A DNA stretch of 64,000 nt from Mariniflexile gromovii (GTDB taxonomy: Bacteria; Bacteroidota; Bacteroidia; Flavobacteriales; Flavobacteriaceae): the NCBI RefSeq assembly GCF_017814435.1, contig NZ_JAGJCB010000002.1, forward strand, positions 248,001 through 312,000, in the 5' to 3' direction. Both the position numbers and the translations under genes were made by a program. The notes under the pieces are model-generated. The model saw only the letters and a program-made list of their open reading frames with translations. It had not been told where the DNA came from and searched no databases. This document shows, in pieces, positions 7,798 through 16,656 of this stretch (position 1 is its first letter; the number at the start of each line of letters is the position of its first letter).

Positions 7798-9057
7798 ATG
7801 CACCAATACAATATATCTAAAAGCAAGTACTTTTACGCCATTGGCTTAAGTTATAAAAAAGCTGATGCGGACGTACGTGGGCATTTTAGTTTGGATGATA
7901 CTGCAAAATTAGCACTACTTAATCAAGCTAAAGAGAATGCTATTGAAAGTTTGGTGGTAACCTCTACGTGTAATCGTACCGAAATTTATGGGTTTGCAGA
8001 ACATCCATTTCAATTGATTCAATTACTTTGCGATAATACGCGAGGCACGGTTGAAGAATTTCAAAAAGTAGCTTACGTTTATAAAAATAATGATGCCATT
8101 GCCCACATGTTTCGTGTAGGTTCTGGTTTGGATAGCCAAATTCTTGGTGATTTTGAAATTATCAGCCAATTAAAGAAAAGTGCACGTAATTCTAAAAAAC
8201 TAGGTTTGTTAAACCATTTTACCGAACGTTTGGTAAATGCTGTGATTCAAGCTAGTAAACGTATAAAAAATGAAACCGAAATTTCATCGGGTGCAACCTC
8301 TGTTTCTTTTGCTTCGGTACAATACATTTTTAATACCGTTGAAAATGTTTCAAACAAAAATATTTTACTTTTTGGAACAGGAAAAATAGGCAGAAACACT
8401 TGCGAAAATTTAGTGAAACACACTAAAAACGAGCATATTACTTTAATAAACAGAACGAAAGACAAAGCAGAACAAATTGCTGGAAAATTCAATTTACTAG
8501 TTAAGGATTATGCCAATTTACAAGAAGAAATCCAAACGTCTGATATTTTAATTGTTGCAACAGGTGCACAACGCCCTACTATTGATAAGCACATCATTCA
8601 AACACAAAAACCACTGCTGATTTTAGATTTATCCATTCCAAAAAATGTGGATGCCAATGTGGAAGAGTTGGATAACGTGACGCTGGTACATTTAGATCAT
8701 TTATCTCAAATTACCGATAAAACTTTAGAAGCTAGAAAAGCGCATATTCCCCTAGCTGAAACTATTATTAAAGAAGTAAAAGCGGAGTTTAACAATTGGT
8801 TGGAAACCCGAAAATTTGCACCAACCATAAAAGCTTTAAAAGATAAATTGCAAGATTTCGCTGCTGCGGAATTAGATACTCAACGCAAAAAAAACAGTGA
8901 TTTTAACGAAGCACAAGCTGAGTTAATTAGCAATAATATCATACAAAAAATTACAAATCATTTTGCGCATCATTTAAAAGATGATGGCATTCCTACCGAT
9001 GAAAGTCTGGAACTCATAAAAAAAGTGTTTCAGTTAGAAACAACAATACATGTCTAA
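7798..9057 (+). CDS. hemA: Glutamyl-tRNA reductase
   Basis: This is the first committed enzyme of C5-pathway tetrapyrrole synthesis. It reduces glutamyl-tRNA to glutamate-1-semialdehyde with NADPH. The 419-residue protein has the catalytic cysteine C58 in VVTSTCNRTEIY, the motif GSGLDSQILGDFEI, the NADPH-binding loop LLFGTGKIGRNTCENL, and a C-terminal dimerisation helix from about residue 325. The ATG at 7798 gives the family-typical start. It is the first gene of the rightward heme series and overlaps hemC by 8 bases. The next enzyme, HemL, is not encoded in the window. Confidence 0.96.
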   Translation: MHQYNISKSKYFYAIGLSYKKADADVRGHFSLDDTAKLALLNQAKENAIESLVVTSTCNRTEIYGFAEHPFQLIQLLCDNTRGTVEEFQKVAYVYKNNDAIAHMFRVGSGLDSQILGDFEIISQLKKSARNSKKLGLLNHFTERLVNAVIQASKRIKNETEISSGATSVSFASVQYIFNTVENVSNKNILLFGTGKIGRNTCENLVKHTKNEHITLINRTKDKAEQIAGKFNLLVKDYANLQEEIQTSDILIVATGAQRPTIDKHIIQTQKPLLILDLSIPKNVDANVEELDNVTLVHLDHLSQITDKTLEARKAHIPLAETIIKEVKAEFNNWLETRKFAPTIKALKDKLQDFAAAELDTQRKKNSDFNEAQAELISNNIIQKITNHFAHHLKDDGIPTDESLELIKKVFQLETTIHV

Positions 9058-10627
9058 AATTATAAGAATTGGTACCCGCGATAGCGAATTAGCGTTATGG
9101 CAAGCCAAAATAGTACAAAGTTTACTCGAAAATTTAGGTCATAAAACTCAATTGGTCCCTGTAAAATCTACAGGCGATTTGGTTTTAGACAAACCCCTCT
9201 ACGAATTAGGTATCACAGGCATATTTACACGCACACTGGACATCGCCATGCTTAACCATGATATTGATATTGCGGTGCACTCGTTAAAAGATGTGCCTAC
9301 CGTTTTACCAAAAGGGATTGTACAAGCAGCCGTATTAAAACGTGGCAACGTAAACGACACCCTGGTTTTTAAAAATAACGAAGAGTTTTTAGGTTCTAAA
9401 GAAGCCATTATTGCCACAGGAAGTTTACGCAGACGTGCCCAATGGCTTAACCGTTTCCCAACACATACCGTTGTTGGTTTACGAGGCAATGTGAATTCAC
9501 GTTTACAAAAACTGGAAGAAAATGAAGATTGGAACGGTGCTATTTTTGCTGCCGCTGGTATTGGTAGAATAGGAATTAGACCTGAAGAAGCCATTAATTT
9601 AGATTGGATGATTCCTGCACCAGCACAAGGCGCTATTATGATTACTGCTTTGGCTGAGGATGAATTTGTTCTTGAAGCATGCAAAGGACTTAACCACGAA
9701 GAAACCGAAATTTGCACCTCGATTGAACGCGAATTTTTAAACAAATTGGAGGGTGGTTGTACAGCTCCTATAGGCGCATTGGCTTACATTAAAGATGAAG
9801 AAGTAAATTTTAAAGGGGTTTTGCTAAGTGTTGATGGTTCTAAACGCATTGATGTAACCCGTGTTAAAAAATTAGGCGAACACCACGATATTGCCAATTT
9901 CTGTGCTAATTTCGTTATTGAGCGCGGTGGCAAACGATTAATGGATACCATTAAAAATTCCAACAAAAAAACCAATGTTTATTCAACCAAATCGTTTACC
10001 GAAGCACAGCGTTTGTTGTTTCATGAAAAAGTAACGGTTGAAAGCAGCGATTTCATTAAAATAAGTTTGAATAGAATCCATCCACGTTTCGTAAAAAACG
10101 AGATTCAAAACGTTATTATTACCAGTAAAAATGCTGTGGAGGCATTACTTACCAACTTTTCCCCCATCGAACTTCAGTTTAAAAATATTTATTGTGTAGG
10201 GCGTCGTACGAAACGCTTGGTAGAGCAAAAAATAGGCAAAGTTTCGCATTTTGAAAACAATGCTAAAAAACTTGCCAATTATTTAGTGGAATACATGGAA
10301 GGAACCGAGGTTACTTATTTTTGTAGTGATTTAAGGTTGGATGATTTACCTACTGTTCTGGAAAAAAACAACATAAAAGTAACCGAAGTTGAAGCTTACC
10401 AAACCAAATATGACGGTTTAAAAGTAGCGGACAGTGTTGAAAGCGTTATGTTTTACAGCCCTTCAACCGTTGAAAGTTTTGTTCAAAAAAACAAAGCAGA
10501 AATTATAGCTTTTTGCATTGGCGAAACAACCGCTAATGAAGCAAAAAAACACTTTAACGATGTTCGGATTTCTAAGGTGCCGACAGTTGAAAGTGTTATT
10601 GAATTAGTAAACGAGCATTATATTTAA
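9050..10627 (+). CDS. hemC/hemD: Fused porphobilinogen deaminase and uroporphyrinogen-III synthase
   Basis: The 525-residue protein joins two consecutive enzymes. Residues 1 to about 300 are hydroxymethylbilane synthase, with the start IRIGTRDSELALWQA, catalytic D81 in HSLKDVPT, and C237 in EGGCTAPIGA for the dipyrromethane cofactor. Residues of about 305-525 have a HemD-like fold, with short conserved stretches NVIITSKNAVEALL, YCVGRRTKRLVE, VMFYSPSTVESF and FCIGETTANEA. HemD sequences diverge quickly, so that half rests on order, length and these segments. Fusion would channel unstable hydroxymethylbilane directly to the cyclising enzyme. It overlaps hemA by 8 bases. No internal stop or frameshift is visible. 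Confidence 0.93.
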   Translation: MSKIIRIGTRDSELALWQAKIVQSLLENLGHKTQLVPVKSTGDLVLDKPLYELGITGIFTRTLDIAMLNHDIDIAVHSLKDVPTVLPKGIVQAAVLKRGNVNDTLVFKNNEEFLGSKEAIIATGSLRRRAQWLNRFPTHTVVGLRGNVNSRLQKLEENEDWNGAIFAAAGIGRIGIRPEEAINLDWMIPAPAQGAIMITALAEDEFVLEACKGLNHEETEICTSIEREFLNKLEGGCTAPIGALAYIKDEEVNFKGVLLSVDGSKRIDVTRVKKLGEHHDIANFCANFVIERGGKRLMDTIKNSNKKTNVYSTKSFTEAQRLLFHEKVTVESSDFIKISLNRIHPRFVKNEIQNVIITSKNAVEALLTNFSPIELQFKNIYCVGRRTKRLVEQKIGKVSHFENNAKKLANYLVEYMEGTEVTYFCSDLRLDDLPTVLEKNNIKVTEVEAYQTKYDGLKVADSVESVMFYSPSTVESFVQKNKAEIIAFCIGETTANEAKKHFNDVRISKVPTVESVIELVNEHYI

Positions 10628-10728
10628 ATTAACTTATTATTTAGATATTTGTTATAAGTTTTAAATAGGGAGTATAGAATCTTCAACCTAAAACTTTGTT
10701 TTTTACTTAAGTGAAATAATCAATTATA

Positions 10729-12471
10729 ATGAAAGGAGAATCGTTACTCAACTATCTTTATCGCTTTTTCGATATTATTGTTCTTTTCTTTATTGTATTT
10801 GATTTTGGTTACGATTTTGCCGAAAATTTTACCTCAGCCCATGTGGGAGGCCTTATAGTCTTATCGTTTTTCTTACTATTATTTAATGCTTTTAAGCTTT
10901 TCGTATATAGACTAAAAAAAGGAAAAAAAATTGCTTTAGTAAACATGATTATTATTTCTGTTTTATTAGCAATTTCTTTTATAGTGGCATTGGTTCATAT
11001 CAAGCACGATTTCCACCATATTTTACAAAAAATCAAACCTGTTCTTGAAAGTGGTTTAATCCTATATTTCCTTTTAAGGTTGTTTGTTTTAGTAAGACAT
11101 ATTTACGATGTATATTTTAACCCTGCCATTGTTTTTGTTGGCAGTTTTTTAATTTTGGCGTTGGCCGGTGCGTTTTTACTTTTGTTGCCAAGTGCCACTA
11201 CCAACGGAATTAGCTTTACAAATGCCTTATTTACAGCTACCAGTAGTGTATGTGTTACGGGTTTAGCTGTAGTTGATACCAGTACCGATTTTACCGTAAT
11301 GGGGCAATCCATTATATTAACATTGATACAATTAGGCGGTATTGGTATCTTAACCTTTACATCGTTTTTTGCCTTTTTCTTTAGGGGAAGTTCTTCATTT
11401 AAAGAAGGCTTGAATACTAAAGATTTTTTAGCTCAGGAAGGGTTGAAAGATGTTTTTAGGGTAGCACTAAACGTGGTGGTTTTTACACTGGGTGTCGAAA
11501 TTATTGGGGCATTATTCATCTATTTTTCAATTAACACCAATGCAACAATAGGCAACAAGTTTTTCTTTTCCTTGTTTCATTCTATCTCAGCATTTTGTAA
11601 TGCAGGATTTTCTATAGTTCCATCGGGATTGTTCGACCAAAGTATCCGTTTTAATTATTCCTTTCAATGGATTATCATGGTCCTTATTGTTTTTGGAGGG
11701 CTTGGGCATCACATCATATTCAATTTTTATAAATATTTAAAAACCTATGTTTTAGAATTATTCAATAAAAAAATAATTCACAAACGTGTACCCATTATAA
11801 CTCTTAATTCTAAAATAGTTATTTATACAACGGCAGTATTATTGTTTGTTGGATGGATTTTCTTGTTTATTTCAGAATACAATAATACCCTTTTAGAACA
11901 TACAACAGCTTTTGGAAAAATAACAAATGCAGCCTTTAATTCGGTAACACCAAGAACGGCCGGTTTTAATGTGGTAGACTATACGCAAATGACGGTGCCT
12001 TCGCTATTATTCATTATATTTCTAATGTGGATTGGGGCATCACCTGCTTCAACTGGTGGTGGTATAAAAACCAGTACCTTTGCATTGGCTACTTTAAACA
12101 TATTTGCCATTGCTAGAGGAAAGAGTAGAATAGAAGTTTTTGGAAGGCGCTTTTCAGCAGAATCAACCTCCAGAGCTTTTGCCATTTTATGTATTTCCTT
12201 AATTATAATTGGTATAGCAATTATGGCTTTATTAATTTTAGAACCCAAAGACACACCGCTGTTAACAGTGGTTTTTGAATGTTTTTCGGCATATAGTACC
12301 GTTGGTTTAAGCTTAAATTTTACTCCAACGCTTACCGAAGCCAGCAAATACGTTATTATAGCCGTTATGTTTATTGGTAGAATAGGAATGCTCAATTTAA
12401 TGATTGGTTTATTACGACAAGTAAACCACCAATTTTATGAGTATCCAAAAGAAAATATTTTAATTAACTAA
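10729..12471 (+). CDS. trkH: TrkH/KtrB family potassium transporter
   Basis: The 580-residue membrane protein is the pore-forming subunit of a Trk/Ktr K+ uptake system. It has about three extra N-terminal helices followed by four M1-P-M2 repeats. The selectivity-filter regions are TSSVCVTGLAVVDT, HSISAFCNAGFSI, NSVTPRTAGFNVVD and FSAYSTVGLSLNFT, each with the expected filter glycine. The third repeat is followed by a glycine-rich segment ASPASTGGGIKT, the gating-loop region. It is followed 13 bases later by its regulatory partner. Its place between hemCD and hemE is unusual, since neither product has a known role in heme synthesis. Confidence 0.93.
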   Translation: MKGESLLNYLYRFFDIIVLFFIVFDFGYDFAENFTSAHVGGLIVLSFFLLLFNAFKLFVYRLKKGKKIALVNMIIISVLLAISFIVALVHIKHDFHHILQKIKPVLESGLILYFLLRLFVLVRHIYDVYFNPAIVFVGSFLILALAGAFLLLLPSATTNGISFTNALFTATSSVCVTGLAVVDTSTDFTVMGQSIILTLIQLGGIGILTFTSFFAFFFRGSSSFKEGLNTKDFLAQEGLKDVFRVALNVVVFTLGVEIIGALFIYFSINTNATIGNKFFFSLFHSISAFCNAGFSIVPSGLFDQSIRFNYSFQWIIMVLIVFGGLGHHIIFNFYKYLKTYVLELFNKKIIHKRVPIITLNSKIVIYTTAVLLFVGWIFLFISEYNNTLLEHTTAFGKITNAAFNSVTPRTAGFNVVDYTQMTVPSLLFIIFLMWIGASPASTGGGIKTSTFALATLNIFAIARGKSRIEVFGRRFSAESTSRAFAILCISLIIIGIAIMALLILEPKDTPLLTVVFECFSAYSTVGLSLNFTPTLTEASKYVIIAVMFIGRIGMLNLMIGLLRQVNHQFYEYPKENILIN

Positions 12472-12484
12472 TACGTTTTACAAG

Positions 12485-13201
12485 ATGAAAATAATTGTTT
12501 TCGGACTTGGAAATTTTGGAATGTCGCTATGTTTTAGTCTTACTGAAACTGGCAACGAGGTGATAGCCATCGATAAACAAATGGATAAAATAAATCTTGT
12601 AAAAGATAAAATTTCGCACGCCATTTGTATGGATTCTACAAACGAATTGGCTTACGATGCGGTTCCATTAAAAGATGCCGATAAAGTTATTGTTGCCATT
12701 GGCGAAAACGAGGGTGCTGCCATTATTACCGCCGCCATTATTAAAAAACTGTGCGATGTTAAAATTATTAGTCGTGCGTTATCACCCATACACGATACGG
12801 TTTTGGAAGCCATGGGCATACACAGTATTGTACATCCCGAGCAAGATTCGGCCGATAGACTTACCAAACAAATTAATTTTAAATCTACGCTGGAAAACTA
12901 CCAGCTAGATAATAATTATACCATTTCAGAAGTAAAAGCTAAGAAAGAATTTTACGGCAAAACATTACACGAATTGGATTCTATAGACGAATACAGTCTC
13001 ACTTTAATTACCATTATTCGCGAAGTTGAAAAAAAGAATTTAATAGGAAAGAAAACCATTGTTAAAGAAACCATTGGTCGTACCTCACCCGAAACCGTTA
13101 TTTTAAACAATGATATTTTAGTAGTTTACGGTAACAATAAAGATATTGAAAACTACTGCATGGGTGAAGAAGAATACGATTTAAGAAATAAGAATATTTA
13201 A
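12485..13201 (+). CDS. trkA: TrkA/KtrA potassium uptake regulatory protein
   Basis: This is a cytoplasmic RCK protein of 238 residues that binds nucleotide and gates the TrkH pore. The N-terminal Rossmann fold begins [16 protein letters not shown] with the GxGxxG pattern, followed by acidic D30 in EVIAIDKQ. The C-terminal TrkA_C-like domain spans about residues 140-225. A single RCK unit is the KtrA-like architecture, whereas E. coli TrkA has two. The stop codon is one base before the hemE ATG, so hemE translation is probably coupled to it. Confidence 0.92.
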   Translation: MKIIVFGLGNFGMSLCFSLTETGNEVIAIDKQMDKINLVKDKISHAICMDSTNELAYDAVPLKDADKVIVAIGENEGAAIITAAIIKKLCDVKIISRALSPIHDTVLEAMGIHSIVHPEQDSADRLTKQINFKSTLENYQLDNNYTISEVKAKKEFYGKTLHELDSIDEYSLTLITIIREVEKKNLIGKKTIVKETIGRTSPETVILNNDILVVYGNNKDIENYCMGEEEYDLRNKNI

Positions 13202-13202
13202 G

Positions 13203-14228
13203 ATGATAAAAAACGATTTATTTTTAAGAGCATTAAAAGGAGAAACTGTTGAACGTCCACCAGTTTGGATGATGCGTCAAGCAGGTCGCTATTTACCAGA
13301 ATTTATAGCGCTTCGTGAGAAATACGATTTCTTTACACGTTGCCAAACCCCAGAAATTGCCAGTGAAATTACGGTGCAACCCATTCGTCGTTACGGTATG
13401 GATGCCGCTATTTTATTCAGTGATATTTTGGTAATACCACAGGCAATGAATATTGAGGTACAGATGAAACCAAATTTTGGTCCATATTTACCAAACCCAA
13501 TTCGCACATCTAAAGATGTTGATAATGTGATTGTTCCTGATGTTACCGTTGCTTTAGACTATGTATATCAAGCCATAAAGGCCACTAAAGAATTACTGAA
13601 TGATGAAATTCCTTTAATTGGTTTTGCAGGTTCACCATGGACCATTTTATGCTACTGTGTACAAGGGCAAGGTAGTAAAACCTTTGATAAAGCCAAAGAG
13701 TTTTGTTTTACAAACCCAGTAGCCGCACATTTGCTACTTCAAAAAATAACCGATACCACCATTGCCTATTTAAAAGAAAAAGTAAAAGCAGGATGTAATG
13801 CGGTACAAGTATTCGATTCTTGGGGCGGTATGTTGTCGCCAGTAGATTATCAAGAATTTTCATGGCAATACATTCAACAAATTATCGACGCATTAAAAGA
13901 CGATGCGCCTGTAATTGCTTTTGGTAAAGGTTGTTGGTTTGCGCTAAACGATATGGCTAAATCGGGCGCCTCTGCTTTAGGGGTAGATTGGACCTGTTCT
14001 GCAAGAAATGCACGTTATTTAACAGGCGGAAACATCACGCTTCAAGGTAATTTTGACCCTTCGCGTTTATTATCGCCACCATCAGAAATCAAGAAAATGG
14101 TGACCCAAATGATTAACGAATTTGGCAAAGACAAATACATTGTAAACCTTGGCCATGGTATTTTACCTAACATTCCGTTAGAAAATGCCCAAGCCTTTAT
14201 AGATGCAGTAAAAGAGTATAAAGCTTAA
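13203..14228 (+). CDS. hemE: Uroporphyrinogen decarboxylase
   Basis: HemE removes four carboxyl groups from uroporphyrinogen III to give coproporphyrinogen III. The 341-residue protein is of usual length and carries the signature [17 protein letters not shown] near the N-terminus. [15 protein letters not shown] contains the conserved substrate-binding aspartate, and a C-terminal [18 protein letters not shown] is typical. It begins one base after the trkA stop. The reading frame is intact. Confidence 0.97.
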   Translation: MIKNDLFLRALKGETVERPPVWMMRQAGRYLPEFIALREKYDFFTRCQTPEIASEITVQPIRRYGMDAAILFSDILVIPQAMNIEVQMKPNFGPYLPNPIRTSKDVDNVIVPDVTVALDYVYQAIKATKELLNDEIPLIGFAGSPWTILCYCVQGQGSKTFDKAKEFCFTNPVAAHLLLQKITDTTIAYLKEKVKAGCNAVQVFDSWGGMLSPVDYQEFSWQYIQQIIDALKDDAPVIAFGKGCWFALNDMAKSGASALGVDWTCSARNARYLTGGNITLQGNFDPSRLLSPPSEIKKMVTQMINEFGKDKYIVNLGHGILPNIPLENAQAFIDAVKEYKA

Positions 14229-14235
14229 TTTTTGG

Positions 14236-14309
14236 GCGTTACCACAAGGGTCGCGCTTTCGCAAGTCGCACTCTGCGAGGTGCTCCAACAATTGCTCAAT
14301 CGCTAACGC
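14236..14309. repeat. Intergenic repeat with GCGTTA/TAACGC ends
   Basis: The gap between hemE and the EI24 gene is mostly one GC-richer sequence bounded by inverted GCGTTA (14236-14241) and TAACGC (14304-14309). Its interior (accacaagggtcgcgctttc, then tgctcaatcgctaacgc) resembles a dispersed intergenic repeat I associate with flavobacterial genomes. Only one copy lies in this window, so the family assignment rests on memory. Confidence 0.4.
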
Positions 14310-14320
14310 AAACCAACTTT

Positions 14321-15058
14321 ATGGTTAAAAATATTATTTTAGGAATAAAAGCATATTTCGGCGCCTTTAGTTTAATTTCCAAACTAAAACTCTGGAAATT
14401 CTTTGCTATCCCTATGCTAATAAGTTTTGTAACGGCAATTCTTATAGGCGTTTCGGCGTATGGCTTGTCCGATAATATTGGTTACTACATCGCCAAACTT
14501 TGGGTTTGGGAATGGGGAAAAGATACGTTTACTACTATTGGCAATATTATTGGGGGTTTGTTTATTATACTTATTGGTCTTATCCTGTTTAAGCACATCA
14601 TCATGGCATTATCGGCACCTTTTATGAGTCCCGTTTCTGAAAAAATTGAAGCACATTTAACAGGCAGTTTAAAACACAACCATAGAAAAACCAATTTTTC
14701 CGAGCAACTGTGGCGAGGTATTAGAATAAATATTAGAAATTTAAGTTTAGAATTATTGTTGACCATTCCCATTTTACTCTTAGGTTTTATCCCAATAATA
14801 GGCATTATTTCTACAGTTTTATTGTTTTTAGTACAAGCCTATTATGCTGGTTTTGGAAATATGGATTATACCCTAGAGCGCCATTTTAAATACCATGAAA
14901 GTATTCAATTTGTTAAACAACATCGTGGGTTGGCTATTGGAAATGGTATCGTTTTTATGATGTTTTTATTAATTCCTGTAATTGGCGTAATTTTAGTGCT
15001 GCCACTTTCGGTAACTGCGGCTTCAACAGAAACTATAAAACTATTAAGGAACACTTGA
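14321..15058 (+). CDS. EI24 domain (CysZ-like) membrane protein
   Basis: The 245-residue protein has four main hydrophobic stretches (about 27-50, 77-102, 144-175 and 205-235) and the layout of the EI24/CysZ family. CysZ imports sulfate in proteobacteria, but many family members elsewhere lack sulfur context and there is none here. It starts MVKNIILGIKAYFGAFSLI. It lies between hemE and hemF on the same strand and may share their transcript. The substrate is not predictable. Confidence 0.75.
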   Translation: MVKNIILGIKAYFGAFSLISKLKLWKFFAIPMLISFVTAILIGVSAYGLSDNIGYYIAKLWVWEWGKDTFTTIGNIIGGLFIILIGLILFKHIIMALSAPFMSPVSEKIEAHLTGSLKHNHRKTNFSEQLWRGIRINIRNLSLELLLTIPILLLGFIPIIGIISTVLLFLVQAYYAGFGNMDYTLERHFKYHESIQFVKQHRGLAIGNGIVFMMFLLIPVIGVILVLPLSVTAASTETIKLLRNT

Positions 15059-15064
15059 AATAAA

Positions 15065-15093
15065 ACCTGCAAGGTTTCAAAAACCTTGTAGGT
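15065..15093. repeat. 29-bp REP palindrome upstream of the RAYT
   Basis: The palindrome begins acctgcaaggtttc and ends accttgtaggt, 15 bases before the RAYT start codon. It is the same 29-bp family as the two copies inside the reading frame and those at 5754 and 30854. A REP just outside a RAYT gene is the arrangement expected for REP/RAYT units. Confidence 0.85.
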
Positions 15094-15108
15094 CTAAATA
15101 AAAAACAG

Positions 15109-16641
15109 ATGTTAGAAAAAATAGAAAAGGGCCATTACTATCATATTTTCAATCGGGGAATAAATAGCTCTGTTATTTTTCCGAATGAGAGTAACATGTC
15201 TTATTTCTTAAATTTAATTGAAAAACATTTAACAGATAAGGTTGATATAATTGCCTTTTGCTTGATGAGTAACCATTTTCATCTTATTGTTAAAATAATT
15301 GAAGATGAGACTATGGCTATTCAAGCTTTTTCAAATCTTTTCAACGCTTATGCAAAAGCATTTAATAAACAACAAAATAGAACGGGAAGCTTGTTTGAAA
15401 AACATTTCAAACGAAAAAAAATAACGGATGAGACTTATTTGAAAAACCTAATACTTTACGTCCATAAAAACCCTCAAAACCACAAAGTAGTTAAACATTT
15501 TGAAGCTTATAAATTTACATCTTATAAAGGTTATTTTTTGGGTAATGATGTTAGAACCCTTATTTCTAAAAGCAAATCGTATGTGCTATCCCTTTTTGAA
15601 GATTTGGAAAATTTTGAATTAGTGCATCAATCAGACCTACAAGGTTTTGAAAACCTTGCAGGTCTAGAAAACTCAAACACCACCAAGCCCAACCTGCAAG
15701 GTCTCAAAGACCTTGCAGGTTTAAAAGAACCACCCACAATGAAAGACAAATTCTTTAAATACATACACGAACTACAAGACACCATCACTTCAAAATTAGA
15801 AACTGTTGATGGTAAAGCCCTTTTTAAAGAAGATATTTGGGAACGACCAGAAGGTGGTGGCGGACGCACCCGCGTTATAGAAAACGGCAACGTTTTTGAA
15901 AAAGGCGGCGTAAACATATCTGGTGTTCACGGAAAATTACCAGACAGTATGCAAAAATACTTTGGTGTTGAAGATGCCGATTTTTTTGCCTGCGGATTAA
16001 GTTTAGTATTGCACCCCAAAAACCCAATGGTTCCTACCGTACATGCCAATTGGCGCTACTTTGAAATGTATGATAAAAACGGCGCTATTGTAGATCAATG
16101 GTTTGGTGGCGGACAAGATTTAACCCCTTATTATCTATTTGAAGAGGATGCCATTCATTTTCATACGGTATGTAAAACCGCCTGCGATAAGCACCAACCC
16201 GAATTTTACAAAACTTATAAAAAACGTTGCGATGAGTATTTCTACAATGCACATCGTAATGAAGGCAGAGGCATTGGAGGATTATTTTTCGATTACTGCA
16301 AAGCCACCGAAACCATGACCATGGAAAACTGGTATGATTTTGTAACCGAAGTTGGCAATAGCTTTCTAGAAAGTTACGTGCCTATTGTTGAAAACCGTAA
16401 AGATTTACCATTTTCTAAAACACAAAGAGACTGGCAAGAAATCCGTCGTGGGCGCTATGTAGAATTCAATTTGGTACACGATAAAGGCACCTTATTCGGA
16501 CTAAAAACAAACGGGCGTATAGAAAGTATTTTAATGAGTTTGCCGCCACACGTACAATGGGTTTACGACCATCAACCCGAACCAGGAAGCGAGGAAGAAA
16601 AATTAATAGACGTATTAAAAAAACCTGTGGATTGGGTTTAG
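15109..16641 (+). CDS. hemF: In-frame fusion: REP-associated tyrosine transposase - oxygen-dependent coproporphyrinogen oxidase
   Basis: A single uninterrupted 510-codon frame encodes two unrelated proteins. Residues 1 to about 172 are a Y1 (IS200-like, RAYT) transposase. It starts GHYYHIFNRGINSSVIF, has the HUH motif H56-F-H58 in LMSNHFHLIVK, and a likely nucleophile Y117 in LYVHKNPQNHK. Residues 175-210 are a linker encoded by two REP palindromes 57 bases apart, giving DLQGFENLAGLE then NLQGLKDLAGLK. Residues 211-510 are a complete HemF beginning MKDKFFKYI, 300 residues against 299 in E. coli. The motifs HPKNPMVPTVHANWRYFE, WFGGGQDLTPYY and NEGRGIGGLFFDY are present. HemF converts coproporphyrinogen III to protoporphyrinogen IX using O2. 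The fused protein may be real, or HemF may be made from its own ATG. Confidence 0.85.
   Translation: MLEKIEKGHYYHIFNRGINSSVIFPNESNMSYFLNLIEKHLTDKVDIIAFCLMSNHFHLIVKIIEDETMAIQAFSNLFNAYAKAFNKQQNRTGSLFEKHFKRKKITDETYLKNLILYVHKNPQNHKVVKHFEAYKFTSYKGYFLGNDVRTLISKSKSYVLSLFEDLENFELVHQSDLQGFENLAGLENSNTTKPNLQGLKDLAGLKEPPTMKDKFFKYIHELQDTITSKLETVDGKALFKEDIWERPEGGGGRTRVIENGNVFEKGGVNISGVHGKLPDSMQKYFGVEDADFFACGLSLVLHPKNPMVPTVHANWRYFEMYDKNGAIVDQWFGGGQDLTPYYLFEEDAIHFHTVCKTACDKHQPEFYKTYKKRCDEYFYNAHRNEGRGIGGLFFDYCKATETMTMENWYDFVTEVGNSFLESYVPIVENRKDLPFSKTQRDWQEIRRGRYVEFNLVHDKGTLFGLKTNGRIESILMSLPPHVQWVYDHQPEPGSEEEKLIDVLKKPVDWV
15635..15663. repeat. 29-bp REP palindrome inside the fused reading frame, copy 1
   Basis: It begins acctacaaggtttt and ends accttgcaggt, with the same outer and central bases as the copy before the RAYT. 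In the fused frame it is read as the segment around DLQGFENLAGL. Confidence 0.85.
15692..15720. repeat. 29-bp REP palindrome inside the fused reading frame, copy 2
   Basis: It begins acctgcaaggtctc and ends accttgcaggt, is fully palindromic in its arms, and ends 18 bases before the internal hemF ATG. The spacing to copy 1 is 57 bases, a multiple of three, so the frame is kept. Confidence 0.85.
15739..16641 (+). CDS. hemF: Coproporphyrinogen-III oxidase, aerobic, from its internal start
   Basis: This is the alternative reading of the second half of the fusion. ATG 15739 opens a full-length 300-residue HemF whose first residues MKDKFFKYIHELQ look like a natural N-terminus. The bases before it (ggtttaaaagaaccacccaca) come partly from the REP and contain no strong Shine-Dalgarno sequence, which is normal in Bacteroidota. 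If translation starts here, the upstream RAYT would read through into hemF unless its protein is cut or rarely made. Function in either case is oxidative decarboxylation in heme synthesis. Confidence 0.7.
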   Translation: MKDKFFKYIHELQDTITSKLETVDGKALFKEDIWERPEGGGGRTRVIENGNVFEKGGVNISGVHGKLPDSMQKYFGVEDADFFACGLSLVLHPKNPMVPTVHANWRYFEMYDKNGAIVDQWFGGGQDLTPYYLFEEDAIHFHTVCKTACDKHQPEFYKTYKKRCDEYFYNAHRNEGRGIGGLFFDYCKATETMTMENWYDFVTEVGNSFLESYVPIVENRKDLPFSKTQRDWQEIRRGRYVEFNLVHDKGTLFGLKTNGRIESILMSLPPHVQWVYDHQPEPGSEEEKLIDVLKKPVDWV

Positions 16642-16656
16642 AGAATAACGAAGACC

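Larger units (their letters stand above)
15065..15720 (+). mobile_element. REP-RAYT unit inserted at the hemF 5' end
   Basis: The RAYT coding part is bracketed by REP palindromes: one at 15065-15093 before the start codon and two at 15635-15663 and 15692-15720 after the catalytic domain. RAYTs are single-copy domesticated relatives of IS200/IS605 transposases that act on REP hairpins. No stop codon separates the transposase from hemF because both REPs and their 28-bp spacer are open in this frame. I did not find target-site duplications. Confidence 0.7.
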
